Positions 1-8,490 of a stretch of 64,000 nt of DNA are shown piece by piece. The notes beneath the pieces are model-generated. The model made no database searches. It saw only the letters and a program-made list of their open reading frames with translations, and was not told the origin of the DNA. Made by a program: the position numbers and the translations under genes. This stretch comes from Ferrimicrobium acidiphilum DSM 19497. Its GTDB lineage: Bacteria; Actinomycetota; Acidimicrobiia; Acidimicrobiales; Acidimicrobiaceae. The DNA is taken from contig NZ_JXUW01000004.1 of NCBI RefSeq assembly GCF_000949255.1, positions 111,728 through 175,727 on the forward strand, in the 5' to 3' direction. Within the stretch, counting starts at the first letter, position 1. The number at the start of each line of letters is the position of its first letter.

Positions 1-810
1 CATCACGATTGCAGGAAATACCTCGACGCGAATAGGAGCGTCCGGGTCGTCGATATCGCGCTCCGCCTGTGCAAGCAACTTGATCACCCCACCGCTGCGC
101 TCAGCAAAATCAAAGTCCGAAGGCGTGATCCCCCAGATTCCATCCACGTTTACGTCCTCGACATCAACGTGGCTCCCAAAAGCAATGCTCGCTATGATAG
201 CAAGCTTTGATGCAGCATCCCTGCCGGAGAGATCGCCAGAGGGGTCAGCCTCTGCGTATCCGAGCTGCTGAGCCTCTGCGAGCGCAGTATCAAGCGAGAT
301 ATGTTCCTCCTGCATCTTGGTGAGAATGTAATTTGTAGTGCCATTGACGATACCTACAATTCGAGAGAGGCGCTCACCAAACAGGGAGACTCGCAGAGCC
401 CGAATGAGCGGGATACCACCAGCAACTGCAGCCTCAAAAAAAATATCTCGACTCGCAGCCTCAGCCGCGAGTTCAAGCTCGAGAAAATGAGTACTAAGGA
501 TCTCTTTGTTGGCAGTCACTACCGACTTCTTTGCACCGAGCGCGGCTCGGATAGCTCCAAGCGCGAAATCGCCAGGACCCAGAAGCTCTACCACCAACCC
601 AATCTCACCGTCATCTATCACGTCACTCAACTGCGTGGTCAAGAGGTCTTTAGAGATCGGCGCCACTCGCTCCTTCTCGGGATCACGCACAAGAATTCTG
701 CCAATCTCGAGAGGTTCCCCCAGGAGACGTGCCAGTCGATCTCCCTCCTGATCTAGGAGGGCAACAAGTGCGCCGCCTACGGTTCCACAGCCAAGCAAGC
801 CAATCTTCAA
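1..810 (-). CDS. hom: Homoserine dehydrogenase, 3' end cut by window edge
   Basis: Catalyses the NAD(P)H reduction of aspartate semialdehyde to homoserine, the entry to threonine and methionine synthesis. Translating the reverse strand from TTG at 810 gives an uninterrupted 270-residue frame. It has the nucleotide-binding loop GLLGCGTVGGAL (residues 4-15), TANKEIL (99-105), AVAGGIPLIRALR, IVGIVNGTTNYILTKM (151-166) and AEADPSGDLSGRDAASK, all hallmarks of the family. The C-terminal part lies outside the window, so an ACT domain cannot be judged. The TTG start overlaps the lysA stop codon (TTGA), which implies translational coupling in a lysA-hom operon of aspartate-family amino acids. Function is secure; the exact start is inferred from the overlap. 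Confidence 0.95.
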   Translation of the reverse strand, partial: MKIGLLGCGTVGGALVALLDQEGDRLARLLGEPLEIGRILVRDPEKERVAPISKDLLTTQLSDVIDDGEIGLVVELLGPGDFALGAIRAALGAKKSVVTANKEILSTHFLELELAAEAASRDIFFEAAVAGGIPLIRALRVSLFGERLSRIVGIVNGTTNYILTKMQEEHISLDTALAEAQQLGYAEADPSGDLSGRDAASKLAIIASIAFGSHVDVEDVNVDGIWGITPSDFDFAERSGGVIKLLAQAERDIDDPDAPIRVEVFPAIVM

Positions 811-2084
811 CCATCTACCTCCAGACGGAATAGGTCATCTATCGTCTCCCGACGCGCTATCAGTCTCGCCTGTCCATGACCAACCAAAACGACAGCAGGT
901 CGCGGAAGCTTGTTGTAGTTCGATCCCATCGCATAGCCGTAGGCCCCAGTCACCGGCGTCATGACTAGCTCCCCAACCTGCAAGTCGGTCGGTAACCGAG
1001 CCTCACGTACCAGGACATCTCCTGATTCGCAATGCTTGCCAACAAGTGCGACGGTCATATCGTGCGGATCGAAAAGTCGAGAAGACGTAAAGGCCTCATA
1101 GCCACTCCCGTAGAGTACTGGACGTGGGTTATCACTCATGCCCCCATCTACCGCAACATAGGTACGTACCCCGGGAATCTCCTTGATGACCCCTACGGTG
1201 TAGACGGTTACAGCAGCAGCCGCCACGATTGCACGCCCTGGTTCGATAAAAGTCTGCTGATCACGCATCCCATGTGCTACGAACGCTTCACGGAGCCAAC
1301 TCGTCCATTCACCAATCGTGGGTACGCGTTCGTCTCGAAGGTACCCTACGCCAAACCCGCCGCCAATACATAGCTCCTCGACGCCCTCATCCTTGGCGAG
1401 CGTGACCATCACGTCTATAGCGTCGCGAAAGGAGCCGAGCGCAAACACCTGAGAACCAATGTGACAGTGCAGACCAGACAGCATCAGGTGAGAGCTCGCC
1501 TTGACTCTCGCGATCGCCCGATGGGCGTCACCGTTAGCAAGATTGAAGCCGAACTTTGAATCCTGCTGGCCAGTGCGTACGTAGGCATGCGTATGCGCCT
1601 CGATGCCTGGTGTGATCCGAAGCCACACGCTCGCAGACCCTCCCAAGTAGTCGAGCCTATCAATCTCGTCGAACGAGTCAACCACGATCCTGCCAACTTT
1701 GGCATCGATGGCCATGCGCAGCTCATCAAAGGACTTGTTGTTGCCGTGGAGGATCACACGCTTCGGTTGTACTCCGCCACGCAAGCCAGCCTCCAACTCC
1801 CCTTGAGAGGCCGCATCCCACCACAAACCCTCTTCGCTGATAAGTCGTGCCATCGCAACGGAGGGGAACGCCTTAGACGCATAGATCACCCGACCCCCTC
1901 CAAAACCCTCGGTCGCCTCGCGCATGCGTGTTCGGAGATGGTTCTCGTCATAGATAAAAAGTGGACTCCCGTACTGTCTCACGAGTTCACTGACCCTCAT
2001 CCCACCAATAATGAGTTCCCCTAGCGCATCCACCGCGGCCGTGTGTGGAGCAAGATGGTCAGGAAGAACCCCCAGATCTCCCAA
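807..2084 (-). CDS. lysA: Diaminopimelate decarboxylase
   Basis: PLP enzyme that decarboxylates meso-diaminopimelate to lysine in the cytoplasm. Visible signatures are the PLP lysine in VIYASKAFPS (about residue 71), HCHIGSQ, the phosphate-binding CIGGGFGVGY, EPGRAIVA, and CESGDVLV near the C-terminus. Length is about 425 residues, normal for the family. The frame stays open further upstream into argS. I prefer TTG at 2084 because GAGGAG sits 7 nt before it and it begins 1 nt after the argS stop. It lies between argS and hom in one minus-strand operon, an order common in actinobacteria. Confidence 0.95.
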   Translation of the reverse strand: MGDLGVLPDHLAPHTAAVDALGELIIGGMRVSELVRQYGSPLFIYDENHLRTRMREATEGFGGGRVIYASKAFPSVAMARLISEEGLWWDAASQGELEAGLRGGVQPKRVILHGNNKSFDELRMAIDAKVGRIVVDSFDEIDRLDYLGGSASVWLRITPGIEAHTHAYVRTGQQDSKFGFNLANGDAHRAIARVKASSHLMLSGLHCHIGSQVFALGSFRDAIDVMVTLAKDEGVEELCIGGGFGVGYLRDERVPTIGEWTSWLREAFVAHGMRDQQTFIEPGRAIVAAAAVTVYTVGVIKEIPGVRTYVAVDGGMSDNPRPVLYGSGYEAFTSSRLFDPHDMTVALVGKHCESGDVLVREARLPTDLQVGELVMTPVTGAYGYAMGSNYNKLPRPAVVLVGHGQARLIARRETIDDLFRLEVDG

Positions 2085-2085
2085 C

Positions 2086-3708
2086 TTACATCTCCTCGAG
2101 AGGTACGACTCCGAGGAGACCGAGTGCGGTAGCGATTGCGAGTTGAGCTGCTCTAGCAAGCATCAGTCTGCCATCACGCTCGATCGGCGCCGCGGTCAAC
2201 ACCGGACAATCATGATAGAAGCCGTGGAAATCTGAGGCGGTCTGCATAAGCCAACCCACAACCTTGTGAGGTGCACGTTCCACAGCCGCGCGCACTATCA
2301 CCGACTCAAGTCTTATCAGATCCTTCATGAGTGCCGCCTCACGTGGATGGGTCAGAGTTGCCAACGATTGTGTAGAGACGTCTTCAACTCGCACGCCTTG
2401 ATTCTCTGCGTTGCGCAATAATGCTGCAATCCGAGCATGGGCATACTGGATGTAGAAGACTGGATTCTCCATCGATTGCGATTTCGCCTGGGCGAGATCG
2501 ATCTGAGAAGCGCGATCGATGGAGCTTGACAGGATAAGAAGACGAGTGGCATCACGCCCTAGCTCCTGGACAAGCCAGTCGAGTGGAATTGCGGTGCCAG
2601 CCCGCTTCGAGAACTTGACCGCCTGCCCTTGCTCGAGCAACGACACCATCTGGCCGAGCTTGATCTCCAAGCGACTCTCGTCGATGCCAAGAGCTCGGAT
2701 GGCAGCCATCATTGAGGCGACCTGGCCGTGATGATCGGCCCCAAATACGTCGATCACCAAGGAGTAATCTCGAACAACGAGCTTGTTGTAATGGTAGGCG
2801 ATATCTCCTGCGAGGTAGGTAAAGTCACCGTTTGATTTGCGCATCACTCGGTCGCGAGTGTCGCCAAAGCGTTCGGAAGCAAACCAAAGGGCACCGTCAT
2901 GGTCGTAGATGGCACCTCGCTCCTCGAGCTTGGCAACCACATCAGCCACATCACCCGACTCCTCGATAGAAGCCTGTGAAAACCAGCTGTCCATCTCAAT
3001 TCCTAGGTGTCCAAGCGTGACTCGAATGAGCTCAAGGATGATAGGTACCGCCCAACTCCCGGCCTCCACGACGTCATCTGAACCTTTGTACCTACCAGCG
3101 AGGTCGGAGATATACGCACCTTGATAACCGCCTTCTGGAACCTCATCACCGTTGCGCACCGCTATGATCGAGGCTCCGAGCTGCCTGATCTGTCCACCGG
3201 TATCGTTGACGTAATACTCCTTGGTGACCCGATAGTTCACGAATTCGAGCAGTCGACTTAATGCATCACCGTAGGTCGCTAGCCAACCGTTGCCGACGTG
3301 CAGTGGGCCGGTTGGATTTGCCGAAACGAACTCCACTTGCACGGTTGCTCCATGTCCCAAATCGGGTCGCAGGTACTCATTGCCGCCCGCAAGAAGAGCG
3401 GCAATCTCACCAGAAAGCGCGAGAGGAGTGATCCAAAAATTCAAGAAACCAGGTCCGGCGATATCGATCCGGTCGATCATCGACTCGCCGCGCAGTCGGT
3501 CTGCGAGAAGTTCAGCTACCCTTCGAGGCTGCTGCCCTACCTGCTTAGCGAGTACCAGTGCTGCATTAGTGGCGTAGTCTCCGTGTTCGGGCGATGACGG
3601 CTCGTCCACTGTGACCGCCTTGAAAGTCGTCGGATCAGCTCGCAAGGTATCAAAACTATCCTGAGCAGCGGTATGCACCAACGCTAACAGCCGGTCTGCG
3701 ATCGCCAC
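2086..3708 (-). CDS. argS: Arginyl-tRNA synthetase
   Basis: Class I aminoacyl-tRNA synthetase that charges tRNA-Arg. The HIGH-type signature reads PTGPLHVGNGW (about residue 140) and the KMSKS-type loop reads VKFSKRAG (about 370). The N-terminal additional domain and the C-terminal anticodon-binding helical domain (YIQYAHARI onward) are present. The likely start is GTG at 3708, with AAGGAG 6 nt upstream; the frame extends 21 codons further upstream but without a ribosome site. It heads the argS-lysA-hom operon and lies just upstream, divergently, of a tRNA-Arg gene. Confidence 0.95.
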   Translation of the reverse strand: MAIADRLLALVHTAAQDSFDTLRADPTTFKAVTVDEPSSPEHGDYATNAALVLAKQVGQQPRRVAELLADRLRGESMIDRIDIAGPGFLNFWITPLALSGEIAALLAGGNEYLRPDLGHGATVQVEFVSANPTGPLHVGNGWLATYGDALSRLLEFVNYRVTKEYYVNDTGGQIRQLGASIIAVRNGDEVPEGGYQGAYISDLAGRYKGSDDVVEAGSWAVPIILELIRVTLGHLGIEMDSWFSQASIEESGDVADVVAKLEERGAIYDHDGALWFASERFGDTRDRVMRKSNGDFTYLAGDIAYHYNKLVVRDYSLVIDVFGADHHGQVASMMAAIRALGIDESRLEIKLGQMVSLLEQGQAVKFSKRAGTAIPLDWLVQELGRDATRLLILSSSIDRASQIDLAQAKSQSMENPVFYIQYAHARIAALLRNAENQGVRVEDVSTQSLATLTHPREAALMKDLIRLESVIVRAAVERAPHKVVGWLMQTASDFHGFYHDCPVLTAAPIERDGRLMLARAAQLAIATALGLLGVVPLEEM

Positions 3709-3848
3709 CGTCGACTCCTTCACTACTCGAATACAGACATCCCTCGGGACGAAGAGCTTTGAGCAAAGCATATCAGCGCCACCAGCAGAAACGACGCTTT
3801 CGCCGCCCTGAAGGCTGGATAACGCTAGACTCGGCTACGCCTCAGTGA

Positions 3849-3920
3849 GCCCCCGTAGCTCAGGGGATAGAGCACCGGCCTCCGGAGCCGGGTGCGTAGG
3901 TTCGAATCCTACCGGGGGCG
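3849..3920 (+). tRNA. tRNA-Arg (anticodon CCG)
   Basis: A complete cloverleaf can be drawn. The acceptor GCCCCCG pairs with CGGGGGC and is followed by discriminator G. The D arm is GCTC/GAGC. The anticodon stem CCGGC/GCCGG carries loop CTCCGGA, with anticodon CCG at 3882-3884. The T arm GTAGG/CCTAC has loop TTCGAAT. CCA is not encoded. It reads CGG codons. It lies divergently beside argS, whose product charges it. Confidence 0.97.
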
Positions 3921-4222
3921 CTTGGTGCGCCGACGTCATCCGACTGCGGAGCCACGAAACTTGATCTGTGGAGTTCACCTATCCGCAGTCGTAGCTACAA
4001 GCCTAGTAGTACGCTCTTCTTTCGTTGAGTTAAGCCCTTGCCAGAGCCATAGATCCAACAACGGCTGAGCCGCGAGAACTTGCCGTTCTTTGTATGTACA
4101 CCCAGTTAGGAGTCTTCGTCTACCAACTAAGCTTCTAATCGGAAATTTTGTCAATGTCCCATGACGTGTGCCTACCGCATCAGCACCAAGCACCGTTGGT
4201 AAGTCACGTAACCGGAGGTGAG
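3921..4222. other. Intergenic region with a long inverted repeat
   Basis: No convincing gene lies here. Just after the tRNA, GACTGCGGA (3942-3950) and TCCGCAGTC (3982-3990) form a perfect 9-bp stem. Inside it GCCAC/GTGG can form an inner helix. No T-run follows, so it is not a classical terminator. It could be a processing signal for the tRNA transcript or a leader structure for the exporter genes downstream. The end of the region holds the strong ribosome site GGAGGTGAG of the next gene. Confidence 0.4.
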
Positions 4223-5179
4223 ATGAGTGTAGCCATCGAGGTTCGCAACCTCCACAAGACATTCAGGGGCGGCGTAACTGCACTCGAAGACGTCAGCTTT
4301 CAAGTACAGTCAGGCACCGTCTTTGGCCTTCTGGGACCCAACGGCGCAGGAAAAACAACGATCGTGCGTATTCTTACCACCATCATCATGCCCGACTCAG
4401 GCCTAGCAACCATCATGGGGGTCGACGTGACCAAGTCTGCCCAACAGGTCCGAGAGCACCTTGGCCTAGCAGGACAAGCGGCTGCGGTCGATGAACGACT
4501 CACTGCCGAAGAGAACCTATTCATGATAGGACGTCTTAATCATCTTCCCAAACCAGTCGCGCGTGCTCGAAGTACTGAACTCCTTCATGACTTTGGCCTT
4601 GAGTACGCAGCCAAACGCGTTCTTAGCACCTATTCAGGTGGAATGCGGCGACGGCTCGACCTTGCTGCAGCGTTGGTGGCACAACCTCCCGTCCTCTTTC
4701 TCGATGAACCAACTACAGGTCTTGATCCAAAAAGCCGCAATGACCTATGGGAGATCATCGAAAAACTTCTGGCAGACGGAACGACCGTCCTTCTAACCAC
4801 CCAGTACCTAGAGGAGGCAGATAGGCTAGCCTCACGGATCGCCGTCGTCGATCATGGCTTAGTAATCGCCGAGGGTACACCCAACGAACTCAAGGCGGGT
4901 TTCGGAGCCACAGTGCTCGAACTCTCCTTCCAAGATGAAACAATCGCCATCAAAGCCAAAGAGGCGGCCGCAAACTTAGCATCGGCCCCGATCCAGCAGG
5001 TCGAGAATCGGCTCGAACTCCCAGTCGCAGACGGAGCGGCCACAACCGCCCTTGTGCTCGGACGCCTCCTTAGCGAGAAGATCAGCCCAACGAAGATTAA
5101 CCTTCGCGAACCGAGCCTCGACGACGTCTTCTTGGCGCTAACCGATCAACCTGCCACCGTAGCACCAGGGGAGAGATAA
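4223..5179 (+). CDS. ABC transporter ATPase, DrrA-type drug exporter
   Basis: Nucleotide-binding subunit of an ABC-2 type exporter, predicted to power efflux of a hydrophobic compound or a lipid. It has Walker A GPNGAGKTT (about residues 37-45), ABC signature YSGGMRRRLDL (about 136-146) and Walker B VLFLDEPTTGLD. The C-terminal extension is typical of the daunorubicin-resistance (DrrA) family. ATG at 4223 is preceded by GGAGGTGAG; an open frame continues upstream but lacks such a site. The permease gene begins 5 nt after its stop. The substrate cannot be read from the sequence. Confidence 0.9.
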   Translation: MSVAIEVRNLHKTFRGGVTALEDVSFQVQSGTVFGLLGPNGAGKTTIVRILTTIIMPDSGLATIMGVDVTKSAQQVREHLGLAGQAAAVDERLTAEENLFMIGRLNHLPKPVARARSTELLHDFGLEYAAKRVLSTYSGGMRRRLDLAAALVAQPPVLFLDEPTTGLDPKSRNDLWEIIEKLLADGTTVLLTTQYLEEADRLASRIAVVDHGLVIAEGTPNELKAGFGATVLELSFQDETIAIKAKEAAANLASAPIQQVENRLELPVADGAATTALVLGRLLSEKISPTKINLREPSLDDVFLALTDQPATVAPGER

Positions 5180-5184
5180 CAACC

Positions 5185-6021
5185 ATGGCACTCGCAGAGC
5201 TAACTACCCAACCACACCGTTCCCGGCTTTACTGGATGGCAGCTGATGCCATCACCATCACCAAACGTAACCTGCTCAATTATGTACGCATACCTCAATC
5301 GCTCGTCTTTTCCACTATTCAGCCAGTGATGTTCGTTCTCTTATTCCGTTACGTCTTTGGGGGTGCAATCGGTTCTGAAACCTCCAGACTCGGCATAACC
5401 TACGTCAACTACCTAATGCCCGGAATCTTCATCCAAACCATCGCCTTTGGTTCCGTGCAGACCGGTGTCGGCCTGGCCGAAGACCTCCAAAAGGGAATTA
5501 TCGAGCGTTTTCACGCCTTGCCCATGACTCGATCAGCAGTGCTTGCTGGGAGGACCATTGCAGATCTCATCCGCAACATAGTGGTTATCATAATAATGGT
5601 GATCGTTGGATTCCTTGTGGGATTCCGAATTGGAACGAATCTAGGAGAATTTCTTGCAGGGATAGGCATCGCACTTCTCTTTGCCTACGCACTCTCCTGG
5701 TTTTTTGCATTGATCGGACTCGCTGCACCCAACAGCGAGACGGCGCAGGTGATGGCCTTCCCGCTGTTATTTCCACTCACCTTCGCGTCATCAGCCTTCG
5801 TACCGGTGCAGACGATGCCCTCATGGTTGCGTGGATTCGCTAATCATCAGCCGTTGAGCGTAGCCGTCAACGCAACTCGAAGTCTCATGGATGGCCCCAT
5901 AGCAGCGCATGCAGCAGGTTCATCAACTGGCGCCCTCGCCATCACTGCTATCATCTGGTGCGTCGGGCTCTTGATCATCATGGTTCCGCTGTCGGTCAAT
6001 ATCTACCGTCGGCGCGTTTAG
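5185..6021 (+). CDS. ABC-2 type permease, DrrB-like
   Basis: Membrane partner of the preceding ATPase, 278 residues with about six hydrophobic segments (for example near residues 40-60, 70-85, 125-150, 155-180, 190-210 and 245-270). The ABC-2 signature region around FHALPMTRSAVLAGRTIADL is present, which matches DrrB-type permeases. It follows the ATPase with a 5-nt gap and the pair forms a simple two-gene exporter. An IS607-type element begins about 10 bp beyond the stop codon, so any original terminator has been displaced. The transported substrate is unknown. Confidence 0.88.
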   Translation: MALAELTTQPHRSRLYWMAADAITITKRNLLNYVRIPQSLVFSTIQPVMFVLLFRYVFGGAIGSETSRLGITYVNYLMPGIFIQTIAFGSVQTGVGLAEDLQKGIIERFHALPMTRSAVLAGRTIADLIRNIVVIIIMVIVGFLVGFRIGTNLGEFLAGIGIALLFAYALSWFFALIGLAAPNSETAQVMAFPLLFPLTFASSAFVPVQTMPSWLRGFANHQPLSVAVNATRSLMDGPIAAHAAGSSTGALAITAIIWCVGLLIIMVPLSVNIYRRRV

Positions 6022-6031
6022 GGATTTAGCC

Positions 6032-6175
6032 GCCGCTCCAAAATACATATACATTTATATGCACCTCTTTTGTCTTCGCTCTCCAGCCGCCTTTGAGTGT
6101 TCTGCCCCATCCACAGGGACAGAACTAGGGCGAGTCGGTGGTTGGCCACCTCCCACGTCCAACTTGGGTTGTCGT
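6032..6175 (-). ncRNA. Candidate omega RNA scaffold / element end (copy A)
   Basis: The last ~145 bp of the element on the tnpB 3' side are nearly identical in all three loci, while the adjacent C-terminal coding frame differs between them. The strand read with tnpB shows a hairpin of 10 bp, GTTCTGTCCC/GGGGCAGAAC, with loop TGTGGAT. A terminal hairpin TGCATATA/TATATGTA lies next to the element edge. TnpB-associated guide RNAs are known to span the 3' end of tnpB and the right end, with the guide taken from flanking DNA. This assignment follows position and conservation only; expression is not shown. Confidence 0.4.
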
Positions 6176-7764
6176 AGTATGCTTGGAGTCCTGCCGTGAG
6201 CGGTAGCTCCGTCTTCAACACACGTACCTCGGACACCGTTGCCGGTGGTCCCCAAAGGGACGATACGTGCTCCAACTCGGCTTTCCAGTCGGCGTAGGAA
6301 CCTCTCATCAAGGATCTTCTTCACTTCCCTATAGGGAGTGAACCGGTTGATCTCGCGATCTTCGATCCTGTTGAGTAGGTTCATGGCAGCTACGTGATCC
6401 ACATCGCCCTGCCAGTTGCAATCCCAATAGGGATTGCGACAGTGAAACACATCCCCGTGTCGGTTGCCACTATGGACATACCCACACGTTGGATCGGGAC
6501 ATGTTTGGCTGCTGTAGGCCGCGTTGACCGTTTTAATGCCGGAACCTCCGACATAGGCATGTACCGTAATGCGTTCTTGGTTCTCGTTCCTTGCCCATGA
6601 TGAGCAGAGTCGAGAGATGTTCTTAGACCTGGCCTTACCTTGCAAGCGAGAGAGGTCTTCGATGATGATCTCTCTTGGCCGTTGTGATGGAAGTTGGGGA
6701 ACTCGTTTCTTAGCTCTGGTCCGGTTCCCTTCCCCGTAGACCACCTCCTTGATCGCAGCGCCGGAAATGGTCTTGAGCTGCGCTCTTGCACGTCTCGTGC
6801 GAGCCTGCTGCTTCTTTGTACCCAAGTTGTTGCGTGCGATGTGCTTGGTTCGCCTAGAGCCAGCATCTCTCTTTGATAGAGCGTGAAGTCTGTTCCTTGC
6901 TTTGCCGGTCTTGTTCCGGCGCTCGGCCATAGACCTAAGCGCTGGACCGTATTCCTTGCCGTGATGGACTCCCGAGCTATCAGTACAGACCTCGGTGATT
7001 CCCCAGTCAAGGGCTACGGCGGGGCCGGTTGCCTTGGGTAGGCGCGCAAGGTCATAGATTACGTGGATGAAGGCTCGCCTGTGTTCTTCGTCTAGTACAA
7101 CCCTGATATTGCCTGACACCCGAGAGATCCCAGACAGCGGTAGTGAGATGCGCTTGTGGTGGGTTGAGCTAATGACTTTGACGTAGCGTCTGGTTTTGCC
7201 TTTGGCTGTCTCATTGTCGACCACCGAATACAGTGTCGAGTCCAAAGACATAGAGCGAGCCTTGACGACGGTTGGCCAGCTACTACCGAGCGCATCACGA
7301 ATGACACGGTGTAGGTACGAGGCTATCTTCGCTCTCGCGTCAGGAGGGATAGCCACCGTTGGAATCTCTGGTATACCACCACCCATGATCTGCCCAATGG
7401 CCGAGTATCGGGCGAGACAGGCGTAGGCATAGTGCCTCTCGTTCTCGTCTGTGAATCGTCGCCAAATCTTTGCCTTGATGTTGCCGATGGCAAAACAGGA
7501 CTCGATGTGGCGAATGCAGGTATCCACGGCATCAAAGGCGGCTTGGTCTATCAGATGAACGTTGATGCCCTCTGGGTATAGCCCTCGTGCCTTGGCATAG
7601 TCACGGAAGCTCTTGCTTCGATCTAATAGCCTCCACAGGCTAGTCTGGCGCAGATGAGCCACAAAGACGCGCTTTGCGTCGGTATAGTGCCCGATCACCA
7701 AGCACAGCTCGTCGTACTTCCCCTTGTTGAGGGGCAATGTGGCCAGACGTACCGTGCGCTTCAT
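6055..7764 (-). CDS. tnpB: TnpB, RNA-guided nuclease of IS607 element
   Basis: A 569-residue TnpB. RuvC residues appear intact: Asp253 in ALDWGITEV, Glu369 in EIIIEDLSRLQG and Asp456 in GDVDHVAAMNLL. A four-cysteine zinc finger is formed by CPDPTC (422-427) and Cys442/Cys449. TnpB proteins cut DNA matching a guide RNA made from the element end. The last ~85 residues, after KKILDERFLRR, are in a different reading frame from those of the other two copies. That part may therefore be read-through of a noncoding end rather than protein. ATG at 7764 matches the N-terminus MKRTVRLATL remaining in copy B. Its partner tnpA is broken. Confidence 0.88.
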   Translation of the reverse strand: MKRTVRLATLPLNKGKYDELCLVIGHYTDAKRVFVAHLRQTSLWRLLDRSKSFRDYAKARGLYPEGINVHLIDQAAFDAVDTCIRHIESCFAIGNIKAKIWRRFTDENERHYAYACLARYSAIGQIMGGGIPEIPTVAIPPDARAKIASYLHRVIRDALGSSWPTVVKARSMSLDSTLYSVVDNETAKGKTRRYVKVISSTHHKRISLPLSGISRVSGNIRVVLDEEHRRAFIHVIYDLARLPKATGPAVALDWGITEVCTDSSGVHHGKEYGPALRSMAERRNKTGKARNRLHALSKRDAGSRRTKHIARNNLGTKKQQARTRRARAQLKTISGAAIKEVVYGEGNRTRAKKRVPQLPSQRPREIIIEDLSRLQGKARSKNISRLCSSWARNENQERITVHAYVGGSGIKTVNAAYSSQTCPDPTCGYVHSGNRHGDVFHCRNPYWDCNWQGDVDHVAAMNLLNRIEDREINRFTPYREVKKILDERFLRRLESRVGARIVPLGTTGNGVRGTCVEDGATAHGRTPSILRQPKLDVGGGQPPTRPSSVPVDGAEHSKAAGERRQKRCI

Positions 7765-7815
7765 AGGAATCTAACCATAGGACGAGGCTCTGACATCGAA
7801 AGTTCAGACATCGGG

Positions 7816-8381
7816 TCATGGGCTTACCTCTTTGGCTACCTCCTGAAGCCGTTCCATAACCTGTCTGTTCTTATGACTGCGCGAGCCATAGAGTCTGGCC
7901 AAGAATACAGTCACAATCTCGATAACATCATTGGCTAGATCCTCTTCAAAGGTCGAGTCCTCACTAGCGTTGATAACGATTACCTCAGTGCTCACAAAGG
8001 GAGGACACCAGTTCCGATCCAAACCGGAGCAGTCGGTCCTTATGGCTGAGCACCAGTCGCCCAACCTCGCCAGAACAGATCCTCGATACGAGCGTCTTTA
8101 GTCCTCGTTTGTGATAGTTGAGTCCCGACCCTATATCCGAAATAACCTCATAGGTCCACCCGTTCACAGCGCAGTAGCTCTCCAAGAGAGCTACCTGGCG
8201 AACCGAGTCGTCCTTCTGACCATTGGTTGATACGCGAGCATAAGCAATGGTGGTCCTGGCAGGTGGTGTTTTATGAGGCGCAATGGCACGAAGTTTAGCC
8301 AGGTCATAACGCCTTCTGCCTCCTTAGAGTACGTACAGGAGGATCAATACGTCCCTCTGTTTCCCATCTCCGTAGCGTCAT
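7816..8381 (-). pseudogene. tnpA: Broken IS607 tnpA (MerR-HTH serine recombinase)
   Basis: The reading starts at ATG 8381 with MTLRRWETEGRIDPPV, a MerR-like helix-turn-helix. One extra base relative to copy B shifts the frame, which ends soon after. The recombinase body is readable in pieces: ESYCAVNGWTYEV ... HKDRLLRFGSELVSSLCEH, then stop. After a second frame change comes TEVIVINASEDSTFEEDL ... ARLYGSR. The second frameshift, at CEH/TEV, is identical in copy B. IS607 TnpA would normally join these as one serine recombinase, so this copy cannot make it. Confidence 0.85.
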
Positions 8382-8490
8382 GGGGTGAACCCTGGAGTTC
8401 CTGCGCCGCTACTCCAATGGGAAGTAACCTTGTCGTATAGACATTATGGTAAAGTTCAATCAAGAGTGCTGAGATTGGCGGTATCTGTAG

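Larger units (their letters stand above)
6032..8487 (-). mobile_element. IS607-type element, copy A (tnpB intact, tnpA broken)
   Basis: About 2.45 kb inserted between the exporter permease and murE. Ends were set by comparison with the second copy at 47337-48837. The outer tnpB-side edge GCCGCTCC is shared by copies A, B and the remnant at 15.2 kb, and the tnpA-side homology fades after 'CAAGAGTGCT ... GGTAT'. Gene order tnpA (serine recombinase) then tnpB, read leftwards, is that of IS607. No target duplication is visible, as expected for this family. The tnpA gene is frameshifted, so the copy is probably not autonomous. Confidence 0.85.

Noticed and set aside
301..756. Plus-strand open frame of about 150 codons at the left end
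   Set aside because: It is antisense to the clear homoserine dehydrogenase frame and has no family motif.
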